From contig NZ_BMRY01000001.1 in NCBI RefSeq assembly GCF_014648875.1, positions 789,304 to 853,303 on the forward strand: a stretch of 64,000 nucleotides of DNA. Direction: 5' to 3'. A model generated the notes under the pieces. It worked only from the letters and a program-made list of their open reading frames with translations. It had not been told where the DNA came from and made no database searches. This document shows positions 1-8,883 of the stretch, one piece after another (the stretch's first letter is position 1; every line of letters begins with the position of its first letter). Made by a program: the position numbers and the translations under genes. The DNA is from Streptomyces parvus. GTDB taxonomy: Bacteria > Actinomycetota > Actinomycetes > Streptomycetales > Streptomycetaceae.

Positions 1-502
1 GAGCGTCGGATGCGGTACGCGCCACCGCGTCCGAGGGAGCGGAGACCCCGCCGGAACCAGACTTCACCAGCTCTTCGGTACGGGGACGGGTCTCACCCGG
101 GACCTCCGTGGGGGTGCCGGAAGTCTCCGCAGGGGTTCCGGAAGACGTTCCGCTTTCTGCCCCGGCCCGCACCGCGTCCCGCCGGGCGAGGATCCGCAGC
201 AGAACCGGGCGTACGACCTCGCCCACGAGCAGCGCCAGCGTCAGATAGAGCAGGCAGGCCAGCCACAGGAAGCCCGGCCAGGCCAGCACCTGCTGGAGCC
301 AGAAGGGAGCGCCCACCCGGCCCGACGTCATGGCGCCGACGCTCAGCAGGGGCAGTACGAAGGCCGCGACGGTGCCCGCCCGGCGCAGTCGGCTGCCGGG
401 CGCCGTCGTGTCACCGACGAAGCGCCGCCACACATACCGGTGCACGGCGCCGAGCAGCGCCAGCACCACGAGTGCCACCAGGGCGAAGACCACTGCAGCC
501 AT
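1..502 (-). CDS. N-terminal part of membrane protein, probable metallophosphoesterase (runs off left edge)
   Basis: Reading leftward from ATG at 500-502, the frame stays open to the window edge, about 167 codons. The visible part begins MAAVVFALVALVVLALLGAV, then has a loop with HRYVWRR and two or three more hydrophobic segments (about residues 43-58 and 70-98), followed by a Ser/Thr/Glu/Pro-rich low-complexity stretch. This arrangement matches the N-terminal membrane part of streptomycete metallophosphoesterases as I remember them, but the catalytic metal-binding motifs would lie outside the window, so the enzymatic call is recall and inference. It lies upstream of, and on the same strand as, the SCO4848-like gene's 3' end with a 24-nt gap. 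Confidence 0.5.
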   Translation of the reverse strand, partial: MAAVVFALVALVVLALLGAVHRYVWRRFVGDTTAPGSRLRRAGTVAAFVLPLLSVGAMTSGRVGAPFWLQQVLAWPGFLWLACLLYLTLALLVGEVVRPVLLRILARRDAVRAGAESGTSSGTPAETSGTPTEVPGETRPRTEELVKSGSGGVSAPSDAVARTASDA

Positions 503-526
503 CCGAGCTTCCCCATGTTCCCGTCG

Positions 527-772
527 TCATGCGCGTGTGCCGCGCAAAGCCCGGACTCCGCGCAACCCGATCACGCCGACCGCCGTCCCCAGAAGAAAGG
601 ACGTGATGGCGAGCAGCAGGTGCACCCAGAAGTACCCGGTCGGTTCGCCCGCGTCGTCGAAGGCGAGCCCGCTGCCGTCCTGCCACAGGTTCTTGACGAA
701 AGTGATCCAGATGAACCAGCTCCACACCCCGAACGCGAGCAGGAACCAGGACACGCGGCGGCTGAGCTTCAT
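527..772 (-). CDS. SCO4848 family membrane protein
   Basis: Small 81-residue protein starting ATG at 770-772 (MKLSRRVSWFLLAFGVWSW) with two hydrophobic helices (about residues 8-26 and 48-72) separated by a short polar loop, and a basic C-terminus. It matches the small conserved streptomycete family named after SCO4848; function is unknown. The frame is open further upstream but the longer version would run into the divergent carboxypeptidase, so the internal ATG is preferred. The next gene on the same strand starts 24 nt downstream, so they may be co-transcribed. Confidence 0.75.
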   Translation of the reverse strand: MKLSRRVSWFLLAFGVWSWFIWITFVKNLWQDGSGLAFDDAGEPTGYFWVHLLLAITSFLLGTAVGVIGLRGVRALRGTRA

Positions 773-905
773 GGGTCCAGTATCGCCGTCGTCCCCCGGG
801 CCCCTCGCCCGGGGTGGCGTCCGAACGGGGCCGTCCTGGCGTTCCCTGCGGCGGGTCAGCCGGTCCGGGTCCTCATCCACATCTTCGCCCTGTACGTTTC
901 CGACC

Positions 906-2264
906 GTGCCTGTTCTGAAAAAGATCGCCCTCACGGTCACATCCGCCGCCCTTCTGTCCGGTTTCACCCTCACTCCGGCCGTGGCGGCCGACAAGGACAA
1001 GAGCGACGACAAGCAGCCCAAGCCGCCGGCCGTCATGTCCAGCCTCGGCGGGGAGCGGCTCAGCATGTCCGGCAGCCAGGTCAACCTGGGGCCGGGGGTT
1101 CCGGTGCTGCCCAAGGGGCTGACCGGCCGGTCGTGGATCGTGGCGGACGCGGAGAACGGCGACGTCCTGGCGGCGCACAACTCGCACTGGCGGCTGCCGC
1201 CCGCCTCCACCCTGAAGATGCTCTTCGCGGACACCGTGCTGCCCGCGCTCCAGCCCACCCAGACCCACAAGGTGACGGAGAGCGAGCTGGCCGGGGTCGG
1301 CGAGGGGAGCAGCCTCGTCGGGATCAAGGAGGACCACACCTACACGGTCCACGACCTGTGGCTCGGGGTGTTCCTGCGGTCGGGCAACGACGCGGTGCAC
1401 GTGCTCTCCGAGATGTACGGCGGTATCCCGCAGACGGTGGCCGCGATGCAGAAGCACGCGGAGGAGCTCCAGGCCCTGGACACCGTGGTGGTCTCGCCGG
1501 ACGGGTACGACGCGCCGCGCCAGGTCTCCAGCGCCTACGACCTGACGCTGATCGCCCGCAGCGGGATGCAGAAGAAGGACTTCCGCGAGTACGCGGCGAC
1601 CGCGTCGGCCGACTTCCCCGGCGAGAAGAAGAAGGGGAAGAAGCGCGACTCCTTCGAGATCCAGAACACCAACCGGCTGATCACCGGGGACATCGGCGTG
1701 GACCCGTACAAGGGCATCGCGGGCGTCAAGAACGGCTACACGACCCACGCGGGCAACACCTTCACCGGCGTCGCCGAGCGCAACGGCAAGGTCCTCCTGG
1801 TCACGGTCATGAACCCGTCGGCGGAGGAGAGCCACGCCGTCTACAAGGAGGCCGCCAAGCTGCTCGACTGGGGCTTCGCCGCGAGCGGCAAGGTGACCCC
1901 GGTCGGTGAGCTGGTGCCGCCGAAGTCCGTGGACACCGGTACCGGCACCTCGACCGGCGGCAAGGGCGCGGCGCCCGCCGCCGGTGCGGACCAGGGCACG
2001 GGGGGCCAGGCGGAGGCCGCGCACGCGTCGGCGGCCTCGAAGGGTTCCAGCGGGGTCGGGGTCGCCCTGGCGATCATCGGCGGCCTGCTGGTGGTCGTGG
2101 CCGCCGCGGTGTTCCTGGTCAACCGCCGCTGGCCGCTGGCGGGTCTGGGGGGCCGCAGCGCGCCCGAGACGAAGGACGCGGGCGAGGCGGCGGACCCGGC
2201 GGAGGCCGCCGAGCCGACCGCCTCCGCCGGCGAGAGCGCCGGAAAGCCCGCGGACAAGGCTTAG
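906..2264 (+). CDS. D-alanyl-D-alanine carboxypeptidase (S11 family), membrane anchored
   Basis: 452-residue exported penicillin-binding protein that would trim the terminal D-Ala from peptidoglycan stem peptides outside the cell. The GTG start at 906 places a signal sequence first (PVLKKIALTVTSAALLSG, Ala-rich cleavage region near residue 28). The three active-site motifs of the S11 family are visible: S101-T-L-K104 (SxxK), S159-G-N161 (SxN) and K275-N-G277 in the place of KTG. After the catalytic domain comes a Gly/Ala/Thr linker, one transmembrane helix (about 384-405) and an acidic Ala/Glu/Pro cytoplasmic tail. KNG in place of KTG is a variation to note. The stop overlaps the convergent YihY gene's stop by 4 nt. 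Longer upstream frames exist but have no signal peptide. Confidence 0.9.
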   Translation: MPVLKKIALTVTSAALLSGFTLTPAVAADKDKSDDKQPKPPAVMSSLGGERLSMSGSQVNLGPGVPVLPKGLTGRSWIVADAENGDVLAAHNSHWRLPPASTLKMLFADTVLPALQPTQTHKVTESELAGVGEGSSLVGIKEDHTYTVHDLWLGVFLRSGNDAVHVLSEMYGGIPQTVAAMQKHAEELQALDTVVVSPDGYDAPRQVSSAYDLTLIARSGMQKKDFREYAATASADFPGEKKKGKKRDSFEIQNTNRLITGDIGVDPYKGIAGVKNGYTTHAGNTFTGVAERNGKVLLVTVMNPSAEESHAVYKEAAKLLDWGFAASGKVTPVGELVPPKSVDTGTGTSTGGKGAAPAAGADQGTGGQAEAAHASAASKGSSGVGVALAIIGGLLVVVAAAVFLVNRRWPLAGLGGRSAPETKDAGEAADPAEAAEPTASAGESAGKPADKA

Positions 2265-3226
2265 GCCTTGTCGGCGCGGGTGGAGCCGCCGGGCGCCTCG
2301 GCCCCGGCGGCTCCTCCGTCTCCGCCCCCTCCGGAGTCCGCTGCCCCCTCCTTCTCCTCCCCCACGCCTTCCTCCTTCTTGCTCCCGGTCGCCGTCCAGG
2401 CGGCGCAGAACAGCAGCAGCTTCGCGGTGAAGTTGATCCACAGGAGCAGCGCGATCGGTACGCCGAACGCGCCGTACATGCTCTTGCCCGCCACGTCCCT
2501 CATATAGCTGCCGAGCAGCAGCTTGAGCAGTTCGAAGCCGACCGCCCCGAGCAGCGCCGCGACCACCAGCCGCCGCCGGGGCGGCTCCACGCCGGGCAGC
2601 AGCGTCAGCAGATAGAGCAGCAGCAGGAAGTCGGCGGCGACCGCGACCACCAGTGCGGCCACCCGCAGCAGCACGCCGCCGGCCCCGCCCTCGGGAATGC
2701 CGATCAGGTCGGCGGTCCGGCCGACCGCCACCGAACCGATGCTGGAGACCGCCACGGTGGCGATCACCGCACCGCCGAGGCCGACCAGCAGCACCGCGTC
2801 CTTCACCTTGGCGACGACGGGGTTGGCCTCCTGGACGTCGTCCAGTTCCCAGACCGCGCGCAGGCACTCGCGCATCGAGCCGACCCAGCCGACGCCGGTG
2901 AACAGCAGCAGCGCACCGGCCACCAGGCCGACCGTGCCCGCGTTGGCGACCAGCCCGTCGATGCCGAGCTGGTCGGAGATGCCGGGCACCTGGTCGGCGA
3001 GCTTGTCCTTGATGGTGTCGAGCTGCTTGTCGCTCAGCAGGGCGGCGGCGATCGCCGCGCCGACCGCGATCAGCGGGAAGAGGGCCAGGAAGCTGATGAA
3101 GGTGATCGCCGCCGCCAGCCTGGCCCAGTGGACCCGTTCCAACCGCTCGTAGGAACGCCAGGCGTGCGTCTCCATCAGCCGGGCGACCAGGGGCCCGATC
3201 ACCGGGAGTTTCTTCAGCCAGTCCAT
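2261..3226 (-). CDS. YihY/virulence factor BrkB family membrane protein
   Basis: 321-residue polytopic inner-membrane protein of the YihY/BrkB family, once mislabelled ribonuclease BN; function is not established. The ATG at 3224-3226 (MDWLKKLPVIGPLVARLM) is chosen because a GGAGGG lies 13 nt upstream and because family members begin with this stretch; the open frame extends 32 codons further. Around six hydrophobic segments follow the signature region WARLAAAITFISFLALFPL. The C-terminus is a Glu/Gly/Ala-rich tail. Convergent with the carboxypeptidase: the two stop codons share bases. The divergent neighbour is dprE1. Confidence 0.85.
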   Translation of the reverse strand: MDWLKKLPVIGPLVARLMETHAWRSYERLERVHWARLAAAITFISFLALFPLIAVGAAIAAALLSDKQLDTIKDKLADQVPGISDQLGIDGLVANAGTVGLVAGALLLFTGVGWVGSMRECLRAVWELDDVQEANPVVAKVKDAVLLVGLGGAVIATVAVSSIGSVAVGRTADLIGIPEGGAGGVLLRVAALVVAVAADFLLLLYLLTLLPGVEPPRRRLVVAALLGAVGFELLKLLLGSYMRDVAGKSMYGAFGVPIALLLWINFTAKLLLFCAAWTATGSKKEEGVGEEKEGAADSGGGGDGGAAGAEAPGGSTRADKA

Positions 3227-3398
3227 GACGTCACGCGTACCCTCCTGAGCCCGGAACACCAGCGGCCCGCCCAGGACTCTCCCGGACGCGCCCTGCGGAT
3301 CTCCGGCACCATGCGCTGACACTCACTCCATCACCCGTTCCGGTGAGCGAATTCACCAATGCCGCAAAGCGGATTTCTGGGGCGATACGGTCACCCTC

Positions 3399-4769
3399 AT
3401 GTCCGTCGACACGGTGTCCTTGACCGGCTGGGGCCGCACCGCCCCGACGACCGCCGTGCGGTTCCGCCCCCGCAGTCACGAGGAGGCGGCCGCCGTCGTC
3501 CGGGGGCGCGGGCCCCGGGGCGTCATCGCGCGCGGGCTGGGGCGGTCGCCCGGGGACGCGGCGCAGAACGCGGGCGGCTCAGTGCTCGACCTGTCGGGCC
3601 TGGCCCGCATCGGCGGGGTGGACGCCGCCGCCGGCGTGGTGCGCTGCGACGCGGGGGTGAGCCTGGAGCGGCTGCTGCGGGTCCTGCTGCCGCTGGGCTG
3701 GCTGCCGCCGGTCCTGCCGGGGACCGGCAGGGTGACGGTCGGCGGGGCGATCGGCTCCGATCTGCCCGGGCTCGACCACCGGCGGGCGGGTTCGTTCGCC
3801 CGGCATGTGAGCTCCCTGGAGCTGCTCACCGCCGACGGCGAGGTGCGTACGGTGCTGCCGGGCACCGCCCTCTTCGACGCGACCGCCGGGGGCCTCGGGC
3901 TGACCGGGGTGATCCTGGGCGCCACGCTCCGCCTCCGGCGCGTCACGACGGGGCTGATGTCGGTCTCCGCCGAGCGCGCCGGGGACCTGGACGATCTGCT
4001 GGCCCGTTTCACCGCGGGCGGCGACCGGCTGCCGTACGCCTCCGCCTGGGTCGACCTGATGGCCCGGGGCCGGGCGACCGGGCGCGGGATCCTCACCCGG
4101 GGGGAGCACGCGACCCCTGATATGCGCCCGGCGCACGCGGGGCGCACTCGACTCCCGAAACGCTCCGGAGCAGCGCCGGGGTGGTCCCTCCTCCCCGGTC
4201 TCCCGCCGCTGCCGGGCGGGCTGCTCGGCCCGGCGGCCACGGCCGCCGCCCTGTGCAACGAGGTCCGCTACCGGGGCTCGGTCCGCGCGCGGACCGGTGA
4301 GCTGCGCCCGGTCGCCACCTTCTTCCACGCCTCGGACGCCCTCCCCGACGTACGCCCGCTCTACGGCCGGGGCGGGCTCGTGCGCTACCGGTTCACCGTC
4401 GGATACGGCCAGGAGGAGACCCTGCACCGGGTGGTGCGCCGGATCGCGGCGCACCGGAGCCCGGCCGTGCGGGCCGTCCTCCAGCGGTTCGGGGCGGCGG
4501 ACCCGGGCCTGATGTCGTTCGCCGCGCCCGGCTGGTCCCTGGAGCTGGATCTGCCCGCGGCCCTGCCCGGTCTGGCCCGCCTCCTGGACGGGGTCGACGA
4601 GGAGGTGGCCGCCGCCGGGGGCCGGGTCTGCCTGGCGAAGGACTCCCGGATGCGGCCGGAGACGGTGGCCGCGATGTACCCGCGGCTGGCGGAGTTCCGG
4701 GAGCTGCGGGCGGGTCTCGACCCGGCGGGGGCGTTCCGCTCGGACCTGTCGCGTCGGCTCGGGCTCTGA
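3399..4769 (+). CDS. dprE1: DprE1-like FAD-dependent oxidoreductase (decaprenylphosphoryl-beta-D-ribose 2'-oxidase family)
   Basis: 456-residue VAO-type flavoprotein. In mycobacteria DprE1 oxidises the C2' hydroxyl of decaprenyl-phospho-ribose, the first half of the epimerisation giving decaprenyl-phospho-arabinose. FAD-binding landmarks are clear: ARGLGRS near 44-50, VTVGGAIGSDLPG near 112-124, AGSFARHV near 130-137, and the conserved ending AKDSR...DP.G.F.SDL.RRL with K414. Two differences from M. tuberculosis DprE1 as I remember it: Pro51 in place of the Tyr of GRSYGD, and Glu382 (GWSLELDLP) where benzothiazinones attack Cys387. Family membership is firm, the exact substrate is not. ATG 3399 has no Shine-Dalgarno, and a TACGGT -10-like box ends 8 nt before it, suggesting a leaderless mRNA. 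dprE2 follows after a tandem repeat. Confidence 0.85.
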   Translation: MSVDTVSLTGWGRTAPTTAVRFRPRSHEEAAAVVRGRGPRGVIARGLGRSPGDAAQNAGGSVLDLSGLARIGGVDAAAGVVRCDAGVSLERLLRVLLPLGWLPPVLPGTGRVTVGGAIGSDLPGLDHRRAGSFARHVSSLELLTADGEVRTVLPGTALFDATAGGLGLTGVILGATLRLRRVTTGLMSVSAERAGDLDDLLARFTAGGDRLPYASAWVDLMARGRATGRGILTRGEHATPDMRPAHAGRTRLPKRSGAAPGWSLLPGLPPLPGGLLGPAATAAALCNEVRYRGSVRARTGELRPVATFFHASDALPDVRPLYGRGGLVRYRFTVGYGQEETLHRVVRRIAAHRSPAVRAVLQRFGAADPGLMSFAAPGWSLELDLPAALPGLARLLDGVDEEVAAAGGRVCLAKDSRMRPETVAAMYPRLAEFRELRAGLDPAGAFRSDLSRRLGL

Positions 4770-4822
4770 CCCGCCCCCGACCCGCCTGCGACCCACCCCC
4801 GACTCGCCCCCGACTCGCCTCA
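4768..4822 (+). repeat. Five tandem 11-bp repeats between dprE1 and dprE2
   Basis: Starting inside the dprE1 stop codon, five exact-length 11-bp units follow head to tail (4768-4778, 4779-4789, 4790-4800, 4801-4811, 4812-4822) with consensus GACCCGCCCCC/GACTCGCCCCC. They end 35 nt before the dprE2 GTG. The array probably arose by slippage; it could vary in copy number and change the spacing of the operon. Confidence 0.75.
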
Positions 4823-4857
4823 AGAAGAATCCCACCCCATCTGACCAGGAGCTCTCC

Positions 4858-5613
4858 GTGAAGGATGCCTTCGGCGCCCCGCAGTCCCTGCTCGTCCTCG
4901 GCGGCACCTCCGAGATCGCCCTGGCCACCGCGCGCCGGCTGATCGCCCTGCGCACCCGCCGGGTCTGGCTGGCCGGGCGCCCCTCCCCCGCCCTGGACGC
5001 GGCCGCCGCCGAACTGCGCGGGCGCGGGGCCGAGGTGCACACCGTCGACTTCGACGCGCTGGACTCCGCCTCCCACGAGGCCGCCCTCGGCAAGGTCTTC
5101 GCGGAGGGCGACATCGACGTGGTGCTGATGGCGTTCGGGGTCCTCGGCGATCAGGCGCGGGACGAGGAGGAGCCGATGGCCGCGGTCCGGGTCGCCCAGA
5201 CCAACTACACGGGGGCGGTCTCCGCCGGGCTGGTGTGCGCCGGCGCACTGCAGGCGCAGGGGCACGGTTCGCTGGTGGTGCTGTCCTCGGTGGCCGGGGA
5301 GCGCGCCCGGCGCGCGGACTTCATCTACGGCTCCAGCAAGGCGGGGCTCGACGCGTTCGCCCAGGGGCTCGGTGACGCGCTCCAGGGGACCGGGGTGCAG
5401 GTGATGGTGGTGCGGCCGGGGTTCGTCCGGACCCGGGCCACGGCGGGGCTGCCGGAGCAGCCTCTCGCGACCGGGCCCGAGGAGGTCGCGGAGGCGATCG
5501 TGACGGGGCTGCGGCGGCGCTCGGAGACCGTGTGGGTGCCCGGTTCGCTGCGGGTGGTGATGGCGGCGCTGCGGCATGTGCCGCGCCCGCTGTTCCGCCG
5601 CCTGCCCGTCTAG
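4858..5613 (+). CDS. dprE2: DprE2-like short-chain reductase (decaprenylphospho-beta-D-erythro-pentofuranosid-2-ulose 2-reductase family)
   Basis: 251-residue SDR enzyme; DprE2 reduces the keto-sugar made by DprE1 with NAD(P)H. Visible features: the family's atypical nucleotide loop LGGTSEIA (residues 14-21, in place of TGxxxGIG), a catalytic Ser at 143/144 (LSSVAG), and Y157-G-S-S-K161 (YxxxK). GTG start at 4858 follows AGGAG with 7 nt spacing. Gene order dprE1-dprE2 matches mycobacteria, supporting a two-step 2'-epimerase. Streptomycetes do not build arabinogalactan, so the polyprenyl-sugar product here is an open question. The stop lies 19 nt from the convergent 2H phosphoesterase. Confidence 0.85.
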   Translation: MKDAFGAPQSLLVLGGTSEIALATARRLIALRTRRVWLAGRPSPALDAAAAELRGRGAEVHTVDFDALDSASHEAALGKVFAEGDIDVVLMAFGVLGDQARDEEEPMAAVRVAQTNYTGAVSAGLVCAGALQAQGHGSLVVLSSVAGERARRADFIYGSSKAGLDAFAQGLGDALQGTGVQVMVVRPGFVRTRATAGLPEQPLATGPEEVAEAIVTGLRRRSETVWVPGSLRVVMAALRHVPRPLFRRLPV

Positions 5614-5632
5614 GGCGCCCGACCCCGGGTTC

Positions 5633-6235
5633 TCAGGGCCGCAGCGACGGGGCCGAGGACGACGCCTCGATGGTGTAGCCGCCCTGGGCGGGGACGGCGG
5701 GCGCGCCGCCGCCTCCGCCGAACGGGAAGTCGCGGAGCTTGCGCCAGACGGCGTCCGGGCCCTGCTCGTACAGCGCGAAGGAACCGCAGGTCCAGGCGGC
5801 CTCGTAGTCGGCGAGTTCCTCGTACGCCCGGTCCATGGCCTCCTCGGCGATGCCGTGGGCCACGGTGACGTGCGGGTGGTACGGGAACTGGAGCTCGCGG
5901 ACCAGGGGCCCGGAGGCGTCCCGGACCCTCTTCTGGAGCCAGGAGCAGGCCGAGGCGCCCGCGACGACCTGGACGAAGACGACCGGCGAGAGCGGGCGGA
6001 AGGTGCCGGTGCCGGAGAGCCGCATCGGGAACGGCCGGCCGGCCGTGGCGATCGTCTCCAGGTGCGCCTCGATCGCGGGCAGGTCCGCCGCGTCCGCCTC
6101 CGTCGGCGGGAGCAGGGTGACGTGGGTGGGAATGCCGTAGGCGGCAGGGTCCCCGAAGCTCGCGCGGCGTTCCTGGAGCAGGCTGCCGTAGGGCTCCGGG
6201 ACCGCGATCGAAACGCCGAGCGTTACGGTCCCCAC
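5633..6235 (-). CDS. 2'-5' RNA ligase / 2H phosphoesterase family protein
   Basis: 200-residue protein of the 2H phosphoesterase superfamily, which acts on cyclic phosphodiesters or 2'-5' linkages in RNA; the real substrate is unknown. The two catalytic HxT motifs are present with the usual spacing: H38-V-T40 (IPTHVTLLPPTE) and H122-V-T124 (PYHPHVTVAHG). The GTG at 6233-6235 is chosen because GGAGGAG lies 7 nt upstream; the open frame continues 33 codons further without another good ribosome site. A Gly-rich patch precedes the C-terminus. It sits between dprE2 (convergent) and trpS (same strand, 121 nt upstream). Confidence 0.85.
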   Translation of the reverse strand: MGTVTLGVSIAVPEPYGSLLQERRASFGDPAAYGIPTHVTLLPPTEADAADLPAIEAHLETIATAGRPFPMRLSGTGTFRPLSPVVFVQVVAGASACSWLQKRVRDASGPLVRELQFPYHPHVTVAHGIAEEAMDRAYEELADYEAAWTCGSFALYEQGPDAVWRKLRDFPFGGGGGAPAVPAQGGYTIEASSSAPSLRP

Positions 6236-6356
6236 GTCGTTCTCCTCCGTCGTCGATGGTCGGTTTTCGGTCAGGCCGCGCGGGCCGGGTGTCCGGCCCG
6301 CGCGTTCCGCCGCAAGTGTGACCCCTGCGGCCATGATCTCGCCAGGGTCCTTGGAC

Positions 6357-7436
<1,080 letters not shown>

Positions 7437-7661
7437 TCAGGTGCCCGGGGCATCTCCGGCAGCCGGTGCGGGGCGGGAAGGGCGCGTCACCGCACGGTCC
7501 CGGAGCACGGGAGCGCACGGCTGAGACGAACCCCACATTCCGGCGCGCCCCGCGTACGACGGCGGGCGCGCCGCCGGACGAAGGTTTCCCGGCGCGAGGT
7601 GCGGCCGACGATACAAAGTGGGCACCACCCGCCGCCCAGCCGCACGACGAACGGAGATCCC

Positions 7662-8870
7662 GTGTCGACCACGGAAACCGCCATCGCCTCCGCCGAGGCG
7701 CACAGCGCGCACAACTACCACCCGCTGCCGGTCGTCGTGGCCTCGGCCGAGGGCGCCTGGATGACCGATGTCGAGGGCCGTCGCTACCTCGACATGCTCG
7801 CCGGTTACTCGGCGCTCAATTTCGGCCATGGCAACCGCCGGCTCATCGACGCGGCCAAGGCCCAGCTGGACCGCGTCACGCTGACGTCCCGGGCCTTCTA
7901 CCACGACCGGTTCGCCGAGTTCTGTACGGAGCTGGCGGCGCTGTGCGGCATGGAGACGGTGCTGCCGATGAACACCGGGGCGGAGGCGGTGGAGACGGCG
8001 GTGAAGACCGCCCGCAAGTGGGGCTACCGGGTCAAGGGCGTACCGGACGGCATGGCCAAGATCATCGTGGCCTCGGACAACTTCCACGGGCGTACGACGA
8101 CGATCGTCAGCTTCTCCACCGACCCGGAGGCGCGAGCCGACTTCGGCCCGTACACCCCGGGCTTCGAGATCGTGCCGTACGGGGATCTCACCGCGATGCG
8201 GGAGGCGATGACCGAGAACACCGTGGCGGTGCTGATCGAGCCGATCCAGGGCGAGGCGGGGGTGCTGGTGCCGCCGGCCGGCTACCTCCCCGGCGTACGG
8301 GAGCTGACCCGCGAGCGGAACGTGCTGTTCGTCGCGGACGAGATCCAGTCGGGTCTGGGCCGGACCGGGAAGACGTTCGCGCTGGACCACGAGGGTGTGG
8401 TGCCGGACATGTACGTGCTCGGCAAGGCGCTGGGCGGCGGGGTGGTGCCGGTCTCCGCGGTGGTCTCGTCGGCGGATGTGCTGGGGGTGTTCCGGCCCGG
8501 TGAGCACGGCTCCACGTTCGGCGGGAACCCGCTCGCGTGCGCGGTGGCGCTGGAGGTGGTCGCGATGCTGCGGACCGGCGAGTACCAGCAGCGGGCGGCC
8601 GAGCTGGGCGACCATCTGCACCGGGAGCTGGGCCTGTTGACCGGCGGCGGCGCGGTGGAGGCGGTGCGCGGCCGGGGACTGTGGGCGGGCGTGGACATCG
8701 CCCCGGCGCTGGGCACCGGCCGGGAGATCTCGGAGAAGCTGATGGAGGAGGGGGTGCTGGTGAAGGACACCCACGGCTCGACGATCCGGATCGCCCCGCC
8801 TCTGGTGATCTCCAAGGAGGACCTGGACTGGGGCCTGGACCGGCTGCGTACGGTGCTGAGCGCCCGGTAG
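7662..8870 (+). CDS. rocD: Ornithine--oxo-acid transaminase
   Basis: 402-residue class III PLP aminotransferase that converts ornithine and 2-oxoglutarate to glutamate semialdehyde and glutamate in arginine/ornithine breakdown. The PLP lysine is K255 (VLGKALGGG), with D226-E-I-Q229 (VADEIQSGLGRTG) contacting the cofactor ring, and MNTGAEAVETAVK and GSTFGGNPL typical of ornithine rather than acetylornithine enzymes. The GTG at 7662 follows GGAG with 5 nt spacing; upstream frames are open but implausible. A single-gene unit: trpS diverges on its left and the next gene on its right is convergent with a 13-nt gap. Confidence 0.88.
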   Translation: MSTTETAIASAEAHSAHNYHPLPVVVASAEGAWMTDVEGRRYLDMLAGYSALNFGHGNRRLIDAAKAQLDRVTLTSRAFYHDRFAEFCTELAALCGMETVLPMNTGAEAVETAVKTARKWGYRVKGVPDGMAKIIVASDNFHGRTTTIVSFSTDPEARADFGPYTPGFEIVPYGDLTAMREAMTENTVAVLIEPIQGEAGVLVPPAGYLPGVRELTRERNVLFVADEIQSGLGRTGKTFALDHEGVVPDMYVLGKALGGGVVPVSAVVSSADVLGVFRPGEHGSTFGGNPLACAVALEVVAMLRTGEYQQRAAELGDHLHRELGLLTGGGAVEAVRGRGLWAGVDIAPALGTGREISEKLMEEGVLVKDTHGSTIRIAPPLVISKEDLDWGLDRLRTVLSAR

Positions 8871-8883
8871 AAAGCGCCGGTCC

